Assembly: GCA_905193485.1 (NCBI GenBank)
Contig: CAJJOX010000022.1
Location: forward strand, 1 to 17,685
DNA length: 17,685 nucleotides
Source of the DNA: an uncultured Porphyromonadaceae bacterium
GTDB taxonomy: Bacteria > Bacteroidota > Bacteroidia > Bacteroidales > Muribaculaceae
Reading direction: 5' to 3'
Shown here: positions 1-7,618 of the stretch, piece after piece
Numbering within the stretch: position 1 is the first letter of the stretch
Layout of the letters: each line of letters begins with the position of its first letter
The notes under the pieces: generated by a model
What the model was told of the DNA's origin: nothing
The model's input: the letters and a program-made list of their open reading frames with translations, nothing else
The model's database searches: none
Translations under genes and position numbers: made by a program

Positions 1-582
1 TGTCGCTTTGAGGGCATATACTCCGCCGTCGGCTTCAGCTTCCAGTATGAGTCCGGGCAGACCATGTAGTTTCCAAGGCCCTTCCTGTATGGGAATTTCG
101 GTCGAGAACCATGCTGTCCAGTTACGGCCATGATAAAGCGCTGAAGCTTTGCGGCATTCGTAACCGAGAATGTTTTTTACAGAGTCTGTGAGTTGCCATT
201 GTATTGCTTCAAACGGCTCTTCGACCAACCGGCGTTCCTGTTCGTCGTAAAACGTTTTGATGTTTTCTCCTGTCCGTTTCACGACATAATATCCTTTAGG
301 TGTACTGTTTAGTGGTTTTCCCGCGGCGATGAGTGCGAGCGTCTGCCGATTAATGGCTTCTTTCCCTCCGGGGGTTGACATAATAGAGTCATGTGTCCAT
401 TTTTCAGGGTTATAGAACATTGAGCGTCGGCCGTCGGCAACGAGCACATAGTCGATGTCGTTTTTTGTCGTACCGTCTGTTAGACTTGTTGCGGTGCTTG
501 TGTAGGCAACTGCAAGATTCTGCGCTGAAGCGGCGCCGAGCGCCGCAACAGCAGCGAGAAGGATTGTCAGAATAGATTTCAT
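1..582 (-). CDS. GLPGLI family secreted protein (partial, C-terminus beyond window)
   Basis: The reading frame starts at ATG 580-582 and stays open to base 1, giving 194 residues with the C-terminus cut off by the window edge. Residues 1-20 form a signal peptide (MKSILTILLAAVAALGAASA, then Q), so the protein is exported to the periplasm or the outer-membrane face. The family-naming motif GLPGLI lies at 174-179, preceded by the usual block GYECRKA (140-146) and WTAWFSTEIPIQEGPWKLH (155-173). The biochemical role of GLPGLI proteins is not established; they are commonly encoded next to TonB-dependent-type receptors in Bacteroidetes. Here the gene follows the receptor gene by 25 bp and is probably the last known member of the BlaI/M56/receptor unit. 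Identification of the family is firm; function is unknown. Confidence 0.9.
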   Translation of the reverse strand, partial: MKSILTILLAAVAALGAASAQNLAVAYTSTATSLTDGTTKNDIDYVLVADGRRSMFYNPEKWTHDSIMSTPGGKEAINRQTLALIAAGKPLNSTPKGYYVVKRTGENIKTFYDEQERRLVEEPFEAIQWQLTDSVKNILGYECRKASALYHGRNWTAWFSTEIPIQEGPWKLHGLPGLILEAEADGGVYALKAT

Positions 583-607
583 GATTCGTTATTTTTTAGG
601 TGGGTTG

Positions 608-3187
608 TTATTTTCGGAAGGTTATCGAGAATAGGAGCTGGCGTCCGCGTAGTTGACGTTGCGACTCGAAGGAAGATAGTTCGGAATAGGTGGTGTAGTT
701 ATAGGCATGTTTGTTGAGAATGTTGGTGATTGATGCGGCAAATTCGATTCGTTTGCTTGGCCGGTATGCCAGACGGGCGTCAAGCATCAGTAAGTTTTTG
801 TAATTGTGCTCGACGAGTTCATTGCGGTAGTATTCGCCTCCGGCAGTGAAGGTCCATTTGCTGTGGGGTGTGAATGTGAGGGTGAGTTCGTTGGTCAGCG
901 TGGAAAGCCACGATTCGCTGACGTCGTTCATGGAAAGACGGCTGTTTGAACGGGCGACGGAGCAGTCGAAACTGAACCATGATGATGGGGAACCGTTGAT
1001 ATTGGCGCCTATGCTCCAGGAAGAGCGGACGGAACTTATTTCACGTGATTGCGAGAGCAGGTGTGATTCGTTGCGATGGAACGAGCTGTTGATGCCGCAT
1101 GTTCCATGAAGGAAGTCAAGCGCTTTGCTTATGTCGGCCAAGACCATAGTTGTGCGCCTTGAGCTCCGTGCGGGCGAGTAGCTGTAGGCTATGTAATCGC
1201 CGTGGATTTGCTGAGACATAGTGTAGGGGAGGCGGCTCCAGGATTGCATCACCATGCTGTTGGCAAAGAAGCCGTGCCGGATGTGTTTGTAGGTGATGCG
1301 GGCCGAGATGTTTTGCGAAGAGGAATTATAGAAGTTGTCGGTGCCGAAACGGAGGGTGCGGTAGTCCGACATGACCGGTGCCGGATGTATGAGGTTAAGG
1401 TTTATCGGCGTCCGGCCAATGGCTCCCCGGAGCAACGCCGAAAAGCGGGTACACGGTTTCCAGTTGAATGTGAGTGACGGAGAGAAATAAAGTTCGTTTC
1501 GGTTGGCGAATGATTTGTCGAATGTGTAGCGGGCGTAGCTTATCGGGAGGGACAGGTTGATGTTGACATGTCGTAACCGGTATTCGATTTTTGGGGTGGC
1601 GTAGAGTGTCAGTCGGTCGGTTGAGACAACATTCTCGGATATTCCTGATGTCATTTGCGGCAGTTCGGGCAGTTGAGATCGCATCGAGCGTGTATAGATC
1701 GTCAATCCCGTTTCGAGGTTGATGCTGATGCTTTTTAGAATGAATGTATATGCGGCATTTTCATGTGAAAAAAAGGCGTGGTCGGAAATGTGTTGTGTGA
1801 GATCTGCCTGATCTCTGTCGATTCGGAGAGTTTGCGGCATAGATTGCCATTCGGTGATGCTTTGGAATGTGACAAGATGTTTCTCTTTGAAACGCTTGAT
1901 CAGTTTGAAGTTGTTGCTGATATAGTAGTCGGGGAGGTTGGCCGACTGAATGTTGGGAATGGAGCCGGCGCAGTTGATTGCCAGGTCACGCCAGTCAATG
2001 TCGGTGCGCAGTGTGTTGTTGATATATGCCGATCTGTCATTGAGTTCATATACGAATTTTCCTCCGAGCGAATGATCGTGTTCCGTGCCGTATCGGTTTT
2101 CGGTGATTATGTTGTTGCCGGAGTCGAGAAAATAGGTTGTGATGTCGGTTGCGTTGGCTGTGGTGCGGTCAAAAGCATAGTCGATGTTGGCGCGGAATTC
2201 TCCACGCCGGAATTTCCATAAATTGTTGACTGAAACGAGAAATGATCGATTGAAAATAGTGCGTTTGTTGTCAAGAGAAGGAACTTCCGGCAAAGCGACA
2301 TTCACATATCTGTTCAGATCTGTATTGCGGCGGTCGGCAAAAAAGTCGGTGTTGGACGATGCCAGGTCTTCACCTGTATTATTGGCGCGGAATGTGGCGA
2401 TGTTCTGAAACGATGGCATAACGGCCATGGCAAACAATTCGCCATCCCATGCCGTTTCATCGGGTTGCCACGACCGGCCACCTCCGGCGTCGCCATGAAA
2501 TGACCATGTGGCTTTGGATCGTTTTTTGAGTTTGAGATTAATGGCTGCTCTGTCGGAAAAAGCTATGCCGGTGAGCACTTGAATGGGTTGATGGTTTTCC
2601 ATCACCTCAACAGAGCCAATGTCGTCGTGACTGATGCCGTTGGTGGCGACGCCATATCTTCCTCCGAGCAGATCGGAACCTTCGATATAGAACCTGTTGA
2701 TATCCTCGCCTTGATATTGAATATTTCCGTTTTGACCCACTTCTATCCCTGGCATGCGCCGAAGCACATCGCCTATGGTGTGGTCCTGCGCCTGTGCGAA
2801 ACTGCCGACATCGTAGCTTATGGTGTCGCCTCGCTGACGTATGCGGTCGGCTTTGACCGAAACTTCCGCAAGTCTGATAGAGGATGGTGACAGGAATAAT
2901 GTCACAGGTGTCGTCACGCGGTCAAGATTGACGATGCTTCGGTTATATCCTATCATTGCCGCCTCCAGAGTGCAACTATCGGTGACTGTAGCGGTAAGAC
3001 TGAATGTCCCGTCTGATTTCGACGCTCCATAAGACAGAATTTTACCATTGGCAGTTTTGATTGTAAGGGATGCTCCGATCAATGGTTCGTTTGTACAAGA
3101 GTCTATTATTGTGCCTGTTAGGTTGATCGTGGCCGAAATGATAAGTGCGTGAGGCAGACACGCCAGAAATATGATCTGTCGCAACAT
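608..3187 (-). CDS. TonB-dependent-receptor-like outer-membrane beta-barrel protein
   Basis: This 859-residue protein has a signal peptide (about 1-19). A carboxypeptidase-regulatory-like beta-sandwich follows (about 21-100; GTIIDSCTNEPLIGASL, FLSPSSIRLAEVSV). Next comes a plug domain (about 118-222) with GDVLRRMPGIEV at 139-150, FYIEGSDLLGGRY at 166-178 and the closing AAINLKLKK at 214-222. The remainder (about 228-859) is an outer-membrane barrel rich in alternating aromatic strands, ending ITNILNKHAYNY...QLLFSITFRK. The substrate cannot be read from the sequence: there is no SusD partner next door, so a glycan importer of the SusCD type is unlikely. The gene lies 50 bp downstream of the M56 peptidase gene and 25 bp upstream of the GLPGLI gene, which suggests co-transcription and control by the BlaI-type repressor. 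No clear TonB box was recognised, so energy coupling is unproven. Receptor architecture is certain; cargo is unknown. Confidence 0.88.
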   Translation of the reverse strand: MLRQIIFLACLPHALIISATINLTGTIIDSCTNEPLIGASLTIKTANGKILSYGASKSDGTFSLTATVTDSCTLEAAMIGYNRSIVNLDRVTTPVTLFLSPSSIRLAEVSVKADRIRQRGDTISYDVGSFAQAQDHTIGDVLRRMPGIEVGQNGNIQYQGEDINRFYIEGSDLLGGRYGVATNGISHDDIGSVEVMENHQPIQVLTGIAFSDRAAINLKLKKRSKATWSFHGDAGGGRSWQPDETAWDGELFAMAVMPSFQNIATFRANNTGEDLASSNTDFFADRRNTDLNRYVNVALPEVPSLDNKRTIFNRSFLVSVNNLWKFRRGEFRANIDYAFDRTTANATDITTYFLDSGNNIITENRYGTEHDHSLGGKFVYELNDRSAYINNTLRTDIDWRDLAINCAGSIPNIQSANLPDYYISNNFKLIKRFKEKHLVTFQSITEWQSMPQTLRIDRDQADLTQHISDHAFFSHENAAYTFILKSISINLETGLTIYTRSMRSQLPELPQMTSGISENVVSTDRLTLYATPKIEYRLRHVNINLSLPISYARYTFDKSFANRNELYFSPSLTFNWKPCTRFSALLRGAIGRTPINLNLIHPAPVMSDYRTLRFGTDNFYNSSSQNISARITYKHIRHGFFANSMVMQSWSRLPYTMSQQIHGDYIAYSYSPARSSRRTTMVLADISKALDFLHGTCGINSSFHRNESHLLSQSREISSVRSSWSIGANINGSPSSWFSFDCSVARSNSRLSMNDVSESWLSTLTNELTLTFTPHSKWTFTAGGEYYRNELVEHNYKNLLMLDARLAYRPSKRIEFAASITNILNKHAYNYTTYSELSSFESQRQLRGRQLLFSITFRK

Positions 3188-3237
3188 GGTCTGAGAGTGT
3201 TAAGTGAGAGTTCCCTGTTTTTCCCTCGGAGAGGCTT

Positions 3238-4284
3238 TTATTGCATTGTTATGTCGATGCGCTCTTTACTTTTGTCGATGGTGATGGCTTTGATTTGTCC
3301 GGAGGGAATTTCGTTGAGTTTCGGCCGATCGATCTGCCGGTCATCGATATAGATAGCCGGCATATTGTCGGAGGACTCTACAGGGACGCCAACAGTATCG
3401 ACCGGTGTGACGGTAGGGACTGACAGTGCGGCTCTTATTGTCGGAGAGCACAGTAAGGTTGCTCCGGTAATGAATGCCGCTACAGGAACGACGTATAATA
3501 ATCTGTGCCACCCTTTGTTTTGTGCGGGACGCAGCATCATGGCTATGCGCTCGTTGAGTCCGCAGTGGCTCAAGGTGTTGGCCAAAGAGGGAAATTTCGA
3601 TCCGGCAGCCCGTTTGACAAGAAACATCTGGTAGTGGTAGGCATCGGTTCCGTCGCGGAGTGTGAAGGCATCGGCTTGGAATTCATGCACATTTTTCAAT
3701 TCGGCTCTCATAGTCCATGCTGCCGGATTGTACCAGCAGAAAATGGATGCGAGCTGAGCTAATACCATGTCGGCGGAGTGCAGGAGTCTGATATGCCCGG
3801 TTTCGTGTAAGAGAATAGTCTGTCGGTTTTCATGCCAGTCGTTATGGTTCATTACAATAATGTGACCGATGCTGAAAGGGGACAGATGTCCGTTGTCTGT
3901 CAGACAGATCAGATGGTTGCGTAAACGGATCTTTTCCGACCGACGTATTATATTGATGACGCGCACGATTTCGATAACAGTAAAAGCTGTGACTATTGCG
4001 GCGCCGAAAGCCCATATCACGGCCAAGCCGTCGATTGTGAAAATCCATGGCGTCGGGGTAGAGGCGGAATCCACGGGATTGGCAGCGCCGGCTGAGGCGG
4101 TCGAGGCGGCCGGCAGCAGAGCGTATGCTACGGGCATCAACGAGATGCTGAATACGTAGCTTGCAAGCAATACGGTGCGGTTTGTCGCAAATCTTTTCTC
4201 CGATGAAAGCAGTGCACGGTAAACGAGCCATAAAATCAGCAGGAGGATTGATGCGCCGATTGAATATGCGAACAATTGTGTCAT
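3238..4284 (-). CDS. M56 family (BlaR1/MecR1-like) integral membrane metallopeptidase
   Basis: This 348-residue protein has transmembrane segments at about 4-23, 37-58, 85-110 and 262-283. The zinc-peptidase motif HETGH is at 160-164 and the downstream acidic partner HEFQADAF is at 200-207; both are hallmarks of M56 peptidases, which cleave their partner repressor after sensing a signal. The block SHCGLNERIAMML (239-251) is also typical of Bacteroidetes members. The long C-terminal penicillin-binding sensor of true BlaR1 is absent. Only about 65 residues follow the last membrane segment, and they end with IYIDDRQID...IKAITIDKS, which resembles part of a receptor plug domain. The start codon overlaps the stop of the BlaI-like gene (ATGA), so the two are translationally coupled. 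It is probably the sensor that relieves repression of the downstream receptor genes; the signal is unknown and is unlikely to be a beta-lactam. Confidence 0.88.
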   Translation of the reverse strand: MTQLFAYSIGASILLLILWLVYRALLSSEKRFATNRTVLLASYVFSISLMPVAYALLPAASTASAGAANPVDSASTPTPWIFTIDGLAVIWAFGAAIVTAFTVIEIVRVINIIRRSEKIRLRNHLICLTDNGHLSPFSIGHIIVMNHNDWHENRQTILLHETGHIRLLHSADMVLAQLASIFCWYNPAAWTMRAELKNVHEFQADAFTLRDGTDAYHYQMFLVKRAAGSKFPSLANTLSHCGLNERIAMMLRPAQNKGWHRLLYVVPVAAFITGATLLCSPTIRAALSVPTVTPVDTVGVPVESSDNMPAIYIDDRQIDRPKLNEIPSGQIKAITIDKSKERIDITMQ

Positions 4285-4667
4285 GATTCCCGATGTTGGT
4301 TTTTGTTGCCTTTTTCGATCATGTCGATCAGCTCTTTAAGCTGTTCGGCATTTATTTCTTTATCTTCGACAAGCTGCGAAACCATGGAGAAGCAGTTGCC
4401 GAAATAATTTTTTATAACGCGGCCGACAGCGTTTTTGCGATAGTCGCCCTTCGATTTCAACGCGAAGTAATTGAATCCGCCGAAGCGTCCGGCCTCATGG
4501 CCTACGTATCCTTTCTTTTCCAGAAGCCGGACGAATGTCGATATGGTATTGACATGCGGCTTAGGTTCGGGATAGAATGCGATGAGTTCCTTAACGCTGC
4601 AGGGGCCATGTTCCCAGAGCATCAGCATGATTTCTTCCTCCTTTTCGGTCAGCTTTTCTTTTGCCAT
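4281..4667 (-). CDS. BlaI/MecI-type transcriptional repressor
   Basis: The protein is 128 residues when started at ATG 4665-4667 (MAKEKLTEKEEEIM). The frame is open further upstream to a TTG at 4719-4721, but that start would lie inside the promoter, so the internal ATG is chosen; it also gives the usual BlaI length. The N-terminal winged helix covers about residues 5-75 (LTEKEEEIMLMLWEHGPCSV, then HVNTISTFVRLLEKKGYV). The C-terminal helical part (about 80-125) is the dimerisation region that M56 peptidases cleave in BlaI systems. The stop overlaps the M56 start by 4 bp. It probably represses its own four-gene unit through palindromes around the promoter at 4697-4727. Family assignment is firm; the regulon is inferred. 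Confidence 0.9.
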   Translation of the reverse strand: MAKEKLTEKEEEIMLMLWEHGPCSVKELIAFYPEPKPHVNTISTFVRLLEKKGYVGHEAGRFGGFNYFALKSKGDYRKNAVGRVIKNYFGNCFSMVSQLVEDKEINAEQLKELIDMIEKGNKNQHRES

Positions 4668-4696
4668 TGTCTTAACGAAATATTTAGTTGATGGCG

Positions 4697-4727
4697 CAAA
4701 TGTAGAACATATTTCTGACAATCCAAA
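4697..4727 (-). promoter_or_regulatory. Bacteroidetes-type promoter of the BlaI/M56/receptor unit
   Basis: On the minus strand a TTTG element (4724-4727) is followed after exactly 19 bp by TACATTTG (4697-4704). This matches the Bacteroidetes -33/-7 consensus TTTG...TAnnTTTG at the preferred spacing. The chosen BlaI start lies 29 bp downstream, leaving a short untranslated leader. It is the only good promoter seen for the four genes at 1-4667. Confidence 0.72.
4700..4710. promoter_or_regulatory. Candidate BlaI operator overlapping the -7 element
   Basis: The plus-strand sequence ATGTAGAACAT is an 11-bp inverted repeat (ATGT, 3-bp spacer, ACAT) covering most of the -7 element. BlaI-type repressors bind short TACA/TGTA-containing palindromes over promoters, so the position suits autorepression. 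The match to classical operators is only partial, so this is an inference from location and symmetry. Confidence 0.4.
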
Positions 4728-4731
4728 AAAA

Positions 4732-4751
4732 TCAACGAATTTTTTCGTTGA
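4732..4751. repeat. Perfect 8-bp inverted repeat upstream of the -33 element
   Basis: TCAACGAA (4732-4739) and TTCGTTGA (4744-4751) are perfect inverted arms with a 4-T spacer. The repeat lies 4 bp upstream of the TTTG element of the blaI promoter. It could be a second regulator site or an AT-rich hairpin. Symmetry is seen directly; the role is unknown. Confidence 0.5.
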
Positions 4752-4888
4752 ATCTGCGTTAGTCTTTCTCCAAATTTTCTTTCAGAAATTTACTGCTGAA
4801 TCTTGTTCCCGAGATACAAAAAAGATGTGCTGAAAAATAGGCATATGGGTAGTTTTCTGCATCCGGAATGGGATATAGCCGTAAACGC
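4752..4888. other. Intergenic DNA with no recognised feature
   Basis: This is the middle of the 305-bp gap between the S41 protease gene and the BlaI-like gene. The promoter elements and palindromes lie on its right-to-left exit side (4697-4751) and the hairpins at its other edge (4889-4959). No convincing open reading frame, RNA gene or further promoter was seen in this part on either strand. Confidence 0.5.
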
Positions 4889-4921
4889 AACGCGACGTGC
4901 TTCATTCAGGCACGCCGCGTT
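4889..4921 (-). terminator. 12-bp stem hairpin, probable end of the Crp/S41 transcript
   Basis: On the minus strand AACGCGGCGTGC and GCACGTCGCGTT form a continuous 12-bp stem with one G-U wobble and a 9-nt loop. On the plus strand the same position is an A-C mismatch, so the RNA structure favours a minus-strand transcript. It lies 51 bp past the S41 stop. The following tract (GCGTTTAC) is poor in U, so it may be a weak terminator or a 3' stabilising structure. Confidence 0.5.
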
Positions 4922-4942
4922 TGTGGGATTATTTAATGATTG

Positions 4943-4959
4943 TGCCGTTGAAAACGGCA
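4943..4959 (-). terminator. Short perfect hairpin after the S41 gene
   Basis: TGCCGTT and AACGGCA form a 7-bp perfect stem with a 3-nt loop, starting 13 bp after the S41 stop codon. No U tract follows directly. It precedes the larger hairpin at 4889-4921, giving a tandem 3'-end structure. Confidence 0.4.
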
Positions 4960-4972
4960 GCGAATAGCTTGA

Positions 4973-6742
4973 TCAGAGAGAAGTGGTTGCGGGGAGGGCT
5001 ATTGTGCCGTGGTTGTGGAGGGCGGGGGTGCGGAAGTCTTTGCTCATGAGGCTGCGATATGCGCCGGATGATGCGCGTGACTGGCTGACTGTCGGTTTGG
5101 AGTCCGAGCTGATCCACTGTAACGCACAACGGCAGAGAACATCGTCGGTGGTGCCGAAGTCGCCGTAGAAATAGAGGCTTTCATCGATTGAAACATCCGG
5201 AGTGAAACCATCGGCGTAATCGCGGAAGCCTTTTGCATTCTGGCTGTAGAATGTGATGGGTGCAAACAGGAAGCTGTATGATCCGAAGTTTTGCGATATG
5301 GCTTCCATGCCGACGTTTTTGCCGTTGGTCGTCGTCCCGATGATGTTTACGGAAATGTCGAGGCCGCGCAGTCCGTTGATGATTAGCTCGGAAGCTGAAG
5401 CCGTGTTCTCGGTGGTCAGCACGTAGATGCTTTTAAGGCCAAGGCTTGCCGTGAGAGCTTCGGATATCTTGGAGTAGTTGCGCTCGGGAGTTTCGGCTTT
5501 GCCGATGAAATAGTCGCCGATTTCACCTTTGGCGGTTCGTTGGGCGTTGTAGGTCGTGCGATTGTAGAGCTGGCCGTTTTTGTCGTTTCCGGCGACAAGA
5601 GTGCCGAGCACTACGCTAGACAGCACGTGGCCGCCACCATTGTAACGTAGATCAAGAATCAGATCAGTGACGCCTTGCGATTTAAACTGGCTGAACAAGT
5701 CGATAAGCTGAGAATCAAACTGGGTGTCGAAACCGGTGTAGGCGAGATATCCCACTTTCTTTCCGCCTTCAAGTTGGAGCACTTTTGAGCTATAGATTGC
5801 CGGATCTGTGAAGGTGGCCTGTCCGATGTTGACGGTTTCTATTTCTGTGTAGCCAGTCGGCTGAGAATTTACGTAGGTCAGCTCCACTTTTGTAGCTGTT
5901 ACGTTGCCTTCATTGAGTTTTCCGGCAAGTGAGGAGTAGTTGGTGCGCGTCACTCTTACTCCATTGACTTTGCCAATGAGATCGCCACGGCGAATGCCTG
6001 CTTCATATGCGGGAGAGCCCGGTGCCACCATGGCCGGAAGCAGGAGCACGTCGTTGTTGCTTTCGGTATAGGTTCCGGCACTGAGATAAGTGATGCCAGA
6101 TCCGGTTTCCTCTTCACCGGCACTACGCGAAGGAGCGTCGCTTTCGATAAATGAGTAGTAATATGCGCGTTTGCCATTTACCCAATGTCCGTCATCGCGG
6201 TTGCGATGGTTGTCAGCGTCGACAAAGTCGAGAGTGGAAACGAGGAATCTATCGTAGGATAAAGAGTAGTCGGGCTCGAAAGAAGCGAGCGGTTCATTCC
6301 ATAGATAGGACTGTTTCATGTAGTTGAGCATCCATCGGTTGACATCGCTGTATGTGCCCTGGGCACCAGGAGTCTGTACGATTTCCAAAGTGCAGTTTCT
6401 GTCAGCGCCGGCCACACGTATTATGATGTTTGCCGAACGCTCCGCTCCCGTGTTGTTGGGCGCAACCGAAACGGTGATTTCCGATCGACCGTCGCGACCT
6501 CTGACCGGAGACAATGTGCACCACGAAGCATTTGAGGCGGCAGTCCATGCGTCGGCGGCATTGAAAGTGAGTCTGAGGGTTTCACCGTTGTTGTCGGCAA
6601 AATAGGTGTCGTTCCACGACTGATTGGTTATGCCTGTTCCGTTGATTGTAATTTCCGAGTCGTCGTCGGAGCAAGCGGGAAGTGATATTGATGCAGAGGC
6701 GATGACTAATGCGGCCAATGCTGCATGAATAAAATGTTTCAT
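4973..6742 (-). CDS. Lipoprotein S41 (C-terminal processing) protease with BACON and PDZ domains
   Basis: This 589-residue protein has a lipoprotein signal peptide with lipobox LPAC (Cys24). The acidic run SDDDSE directly after the cysteine resembles the Bacteroidetes lipoprotein export signal, so surface display is likely. A BACON-type domain covers about 32-127 (ASNASWCTLSPVRG, ITVSVAPNN, IVQTPG). The S41 N-terminal helical part follows (about 131-200), then a PDZ domain (about 213-295) with GSPAYEAGIRRGDLIGKVNG at 242-261. The protease core covers about 325-525: LDLRYNGGGHV (364-373), TASASE (447-452) with the nucleophilic serine, and NGKNVG (473-478) with Lys475 as general base. The serine and lysine are both present, so an active enzyme is expected. 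The substrate is unknown. It follows the Crp-type regulator by 30 bp with no clear promoter between, suggesting one transcript. Confidence 0.9.
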   Translation of the reverse strand: MKHFIHAALAALVIASASISLPACSDDDSEITINGTGITNQSWNDTYFADNNGETLRLTFNAADAWTAASNASWCTLSPVRGRDGRSEITVSVAPNNTGAERSANIIIRVAGADRNCTLEIVQTPGAQGTYSDVNRWMLNYMKQSYLWNEPLASFEPDYSLSYDRFLVSTLDFVDADNHRNRDDGHWVNGKRAYYYSFIESDAPSRSAGEEETGSGITYLSAGTYTESNNDVLLLPAMVAPGSPAYEAGIRRGDLIGKVNGVRVTRTNYSSLAGKLNEGNVTATKVELTYVNSQPTGYTEIETVNIGQATFTDPAIYSSKVLQLEGGKKVGYLAYTGFDTQFDSQLIDLFSQFKSQGVTDLILDLRYNGGGHVLSSVVLGTLVAGNDKNGQLYNRTTYNAQRTAKGEIGDYFIGKAETPERNYSKISEALTASLGLKSIYVLTTENTASASELIINGLRGLDISVNIIGTTTNGKNVGMEAISQNFGSYSFLFAPITFYSQNAKGFRDYADGFTPDVSIDESLYFYGDFGTTDDVLCRCALQWISSDSKPTVSQSRASSGAYRSLMSKDFRTPALHNHGTIALPATTSL

Positions 6743-6772
6743 TTTGTAGGGGAAAGGAGATTGAATGATTAA

Positions 6773-7471
6773 TTATCCGAATTTGCTGATTTTTCGGAGA
6801 TTGGCCGGATCGGTGATCTTGATCTGGCGGCCGTCGACCACAATCAGCCGTTCATTGACGAATGCCGTAAGCGTGCGTATGGCATTCGATGTCGTCATGT
6901 TGGAAAGGTTTGCCAGATCTTCGCGAGCCATGTAAACGCGTAGTGTCATGCCGTCGTCCTCAAAACCGTAGTGGTCTATAAGCACCATGAGCGCTTCGGC
7001 CAGACGGCCTCGTATATGTTTTTGTGTGAGATTGACGGTGCGTGTGTCGGCGCTGCCGAGGTTGCGCGAGAGCTCATGAATGAAAAACCAGGCAACGTCG
7101 CGGTTGAGGTCGATGAGCTCCTTGACCACCGACATGGGAAACGCTCCCACAATGGAGGCCTCCATCGCCGAAGCTGTGTGAACGTAGGCTTCGCCGGCAA
7201 AATAGGCTCTGTAGCCGAAATATTGCACGGGATTGATGAGGCGAAGTATCTGCTGGCGTCCGCCGACACCGTCTTTGTATAATTTGGCTTTGCCTTTGAG
7301 CAGGCACCAGAGATATTCGGGTTGCTCGCGCTCGGCATATATGATCTGATTTTTTTTGAAGTGATGGAGCGTGAAGTTGTCGGTGATCATGCGCTTTTCG
7401 TCGCCGCTGAGTATGGTCCATATCTCCGACATGTCCTCGCTCATCACTTTTTCCAATGCTTGTTTAATCAT
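6773..7471 (-). CDS. Crp/Fnr family transcriptional regulator
   Basis: The protein is 232 residues from ATG 7469-7471. The frame continues upstream to an ATG at 7504 and a TTG at 7510, but these fall at or inside the predicted -7 element (7508-7515), so the internal ATG is preferred. The cyclic-nucleotide-binding-type beta roll covers about 20-125 (ILSGDEKRMI, IIYAEREQPEYLWCLLKGKAK, YFGYRAYFAGE). A long dimer helix follows, then a winged helix at about 181-218 (MAREDLANLSNMTTSNAIRT). The cAMP-contacting arginine of Crp is not evident, since the loop reads YVHTASAME, and the N-terminal cysteines of Fnr are absent. The effector is therefore probably neither cAMP nor an iron-sulfur cluster. The adjacent S41 protease may be a co-transcribed target or simply share its promoter. 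Confidence 0.88.
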   Translation of the reverse strand: MIKQALEKVMSEDMSEIWTILSGDEKRMITDNFTLHHFKKNQIIYAEREQPEYLWCLLKGKAKLYKDGVGGRQQILRLINPVQYFGYRAYFAGEAYVHTASAMEASIVGAFPMSVVKELIDLNRDVAWFFIHELSRNLGSADTRTVNLTQKHIRGRLAEALMVLIDHYGFEDDGMTLRVYMAREDLANLSNMTTSNAIRTLTAFVNERLIVVDGRQIKITDPANLRKISKFG

Positions 7472-7507
7472 GTCGTTATTTTGCAAAACATTGTTGTACA
7501 ACATCTG

Positions 7508-7538
7508 CAAAGTTACGAATTAAAATGGAATAGGCAAT
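7508..7538 (-). promoter_or_regulatory. Bacteroidetes-type promoter of the Crp/Fnr regulator gene
   Basis: On the minus strand TAACTTTG (7508-7515) is a full match to the -7 consensus TAnnTTTG. Exactly 19 bp upstream lies ATTG (7535-7538), a 3-of-4 match to the -33 element. Transcription would start near 7502, about 30 nt before the chosen start codon, which rules against the two upstream in-frame starts. Confidence 0.6.
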
Positions 7539-7618
7539 AAAATCGGATATCGGACGGCAATTTGGATGTTGTCCGGAGAGCCTGCACGATGAAAGACTGC
7601 GCTTGGGAAAGCCGGTTT

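Noticed and set aside
608..3187. A SusC-type glycan importer
   Set aside because: There is no SusD-like partner, no glycan-degrading enzymes and the plug sequence is of the GLPGLI-linked receptor type.
3238..4667. A beta-lactam resistance sensor (blaR1-blaI)
   Set aside because: The M56 protein lacks the penicillin-binding sensor domain and no beta-lactamase or PBP2a gene is nearby, so the family name does not imply resistance.
4668..4721. Extended N-terminus of the BlaI-like protein from a TTG at 4719-4721
   Set aside because: It would start upstream of the predicted transcription start and add 18 residues not needed by the family.
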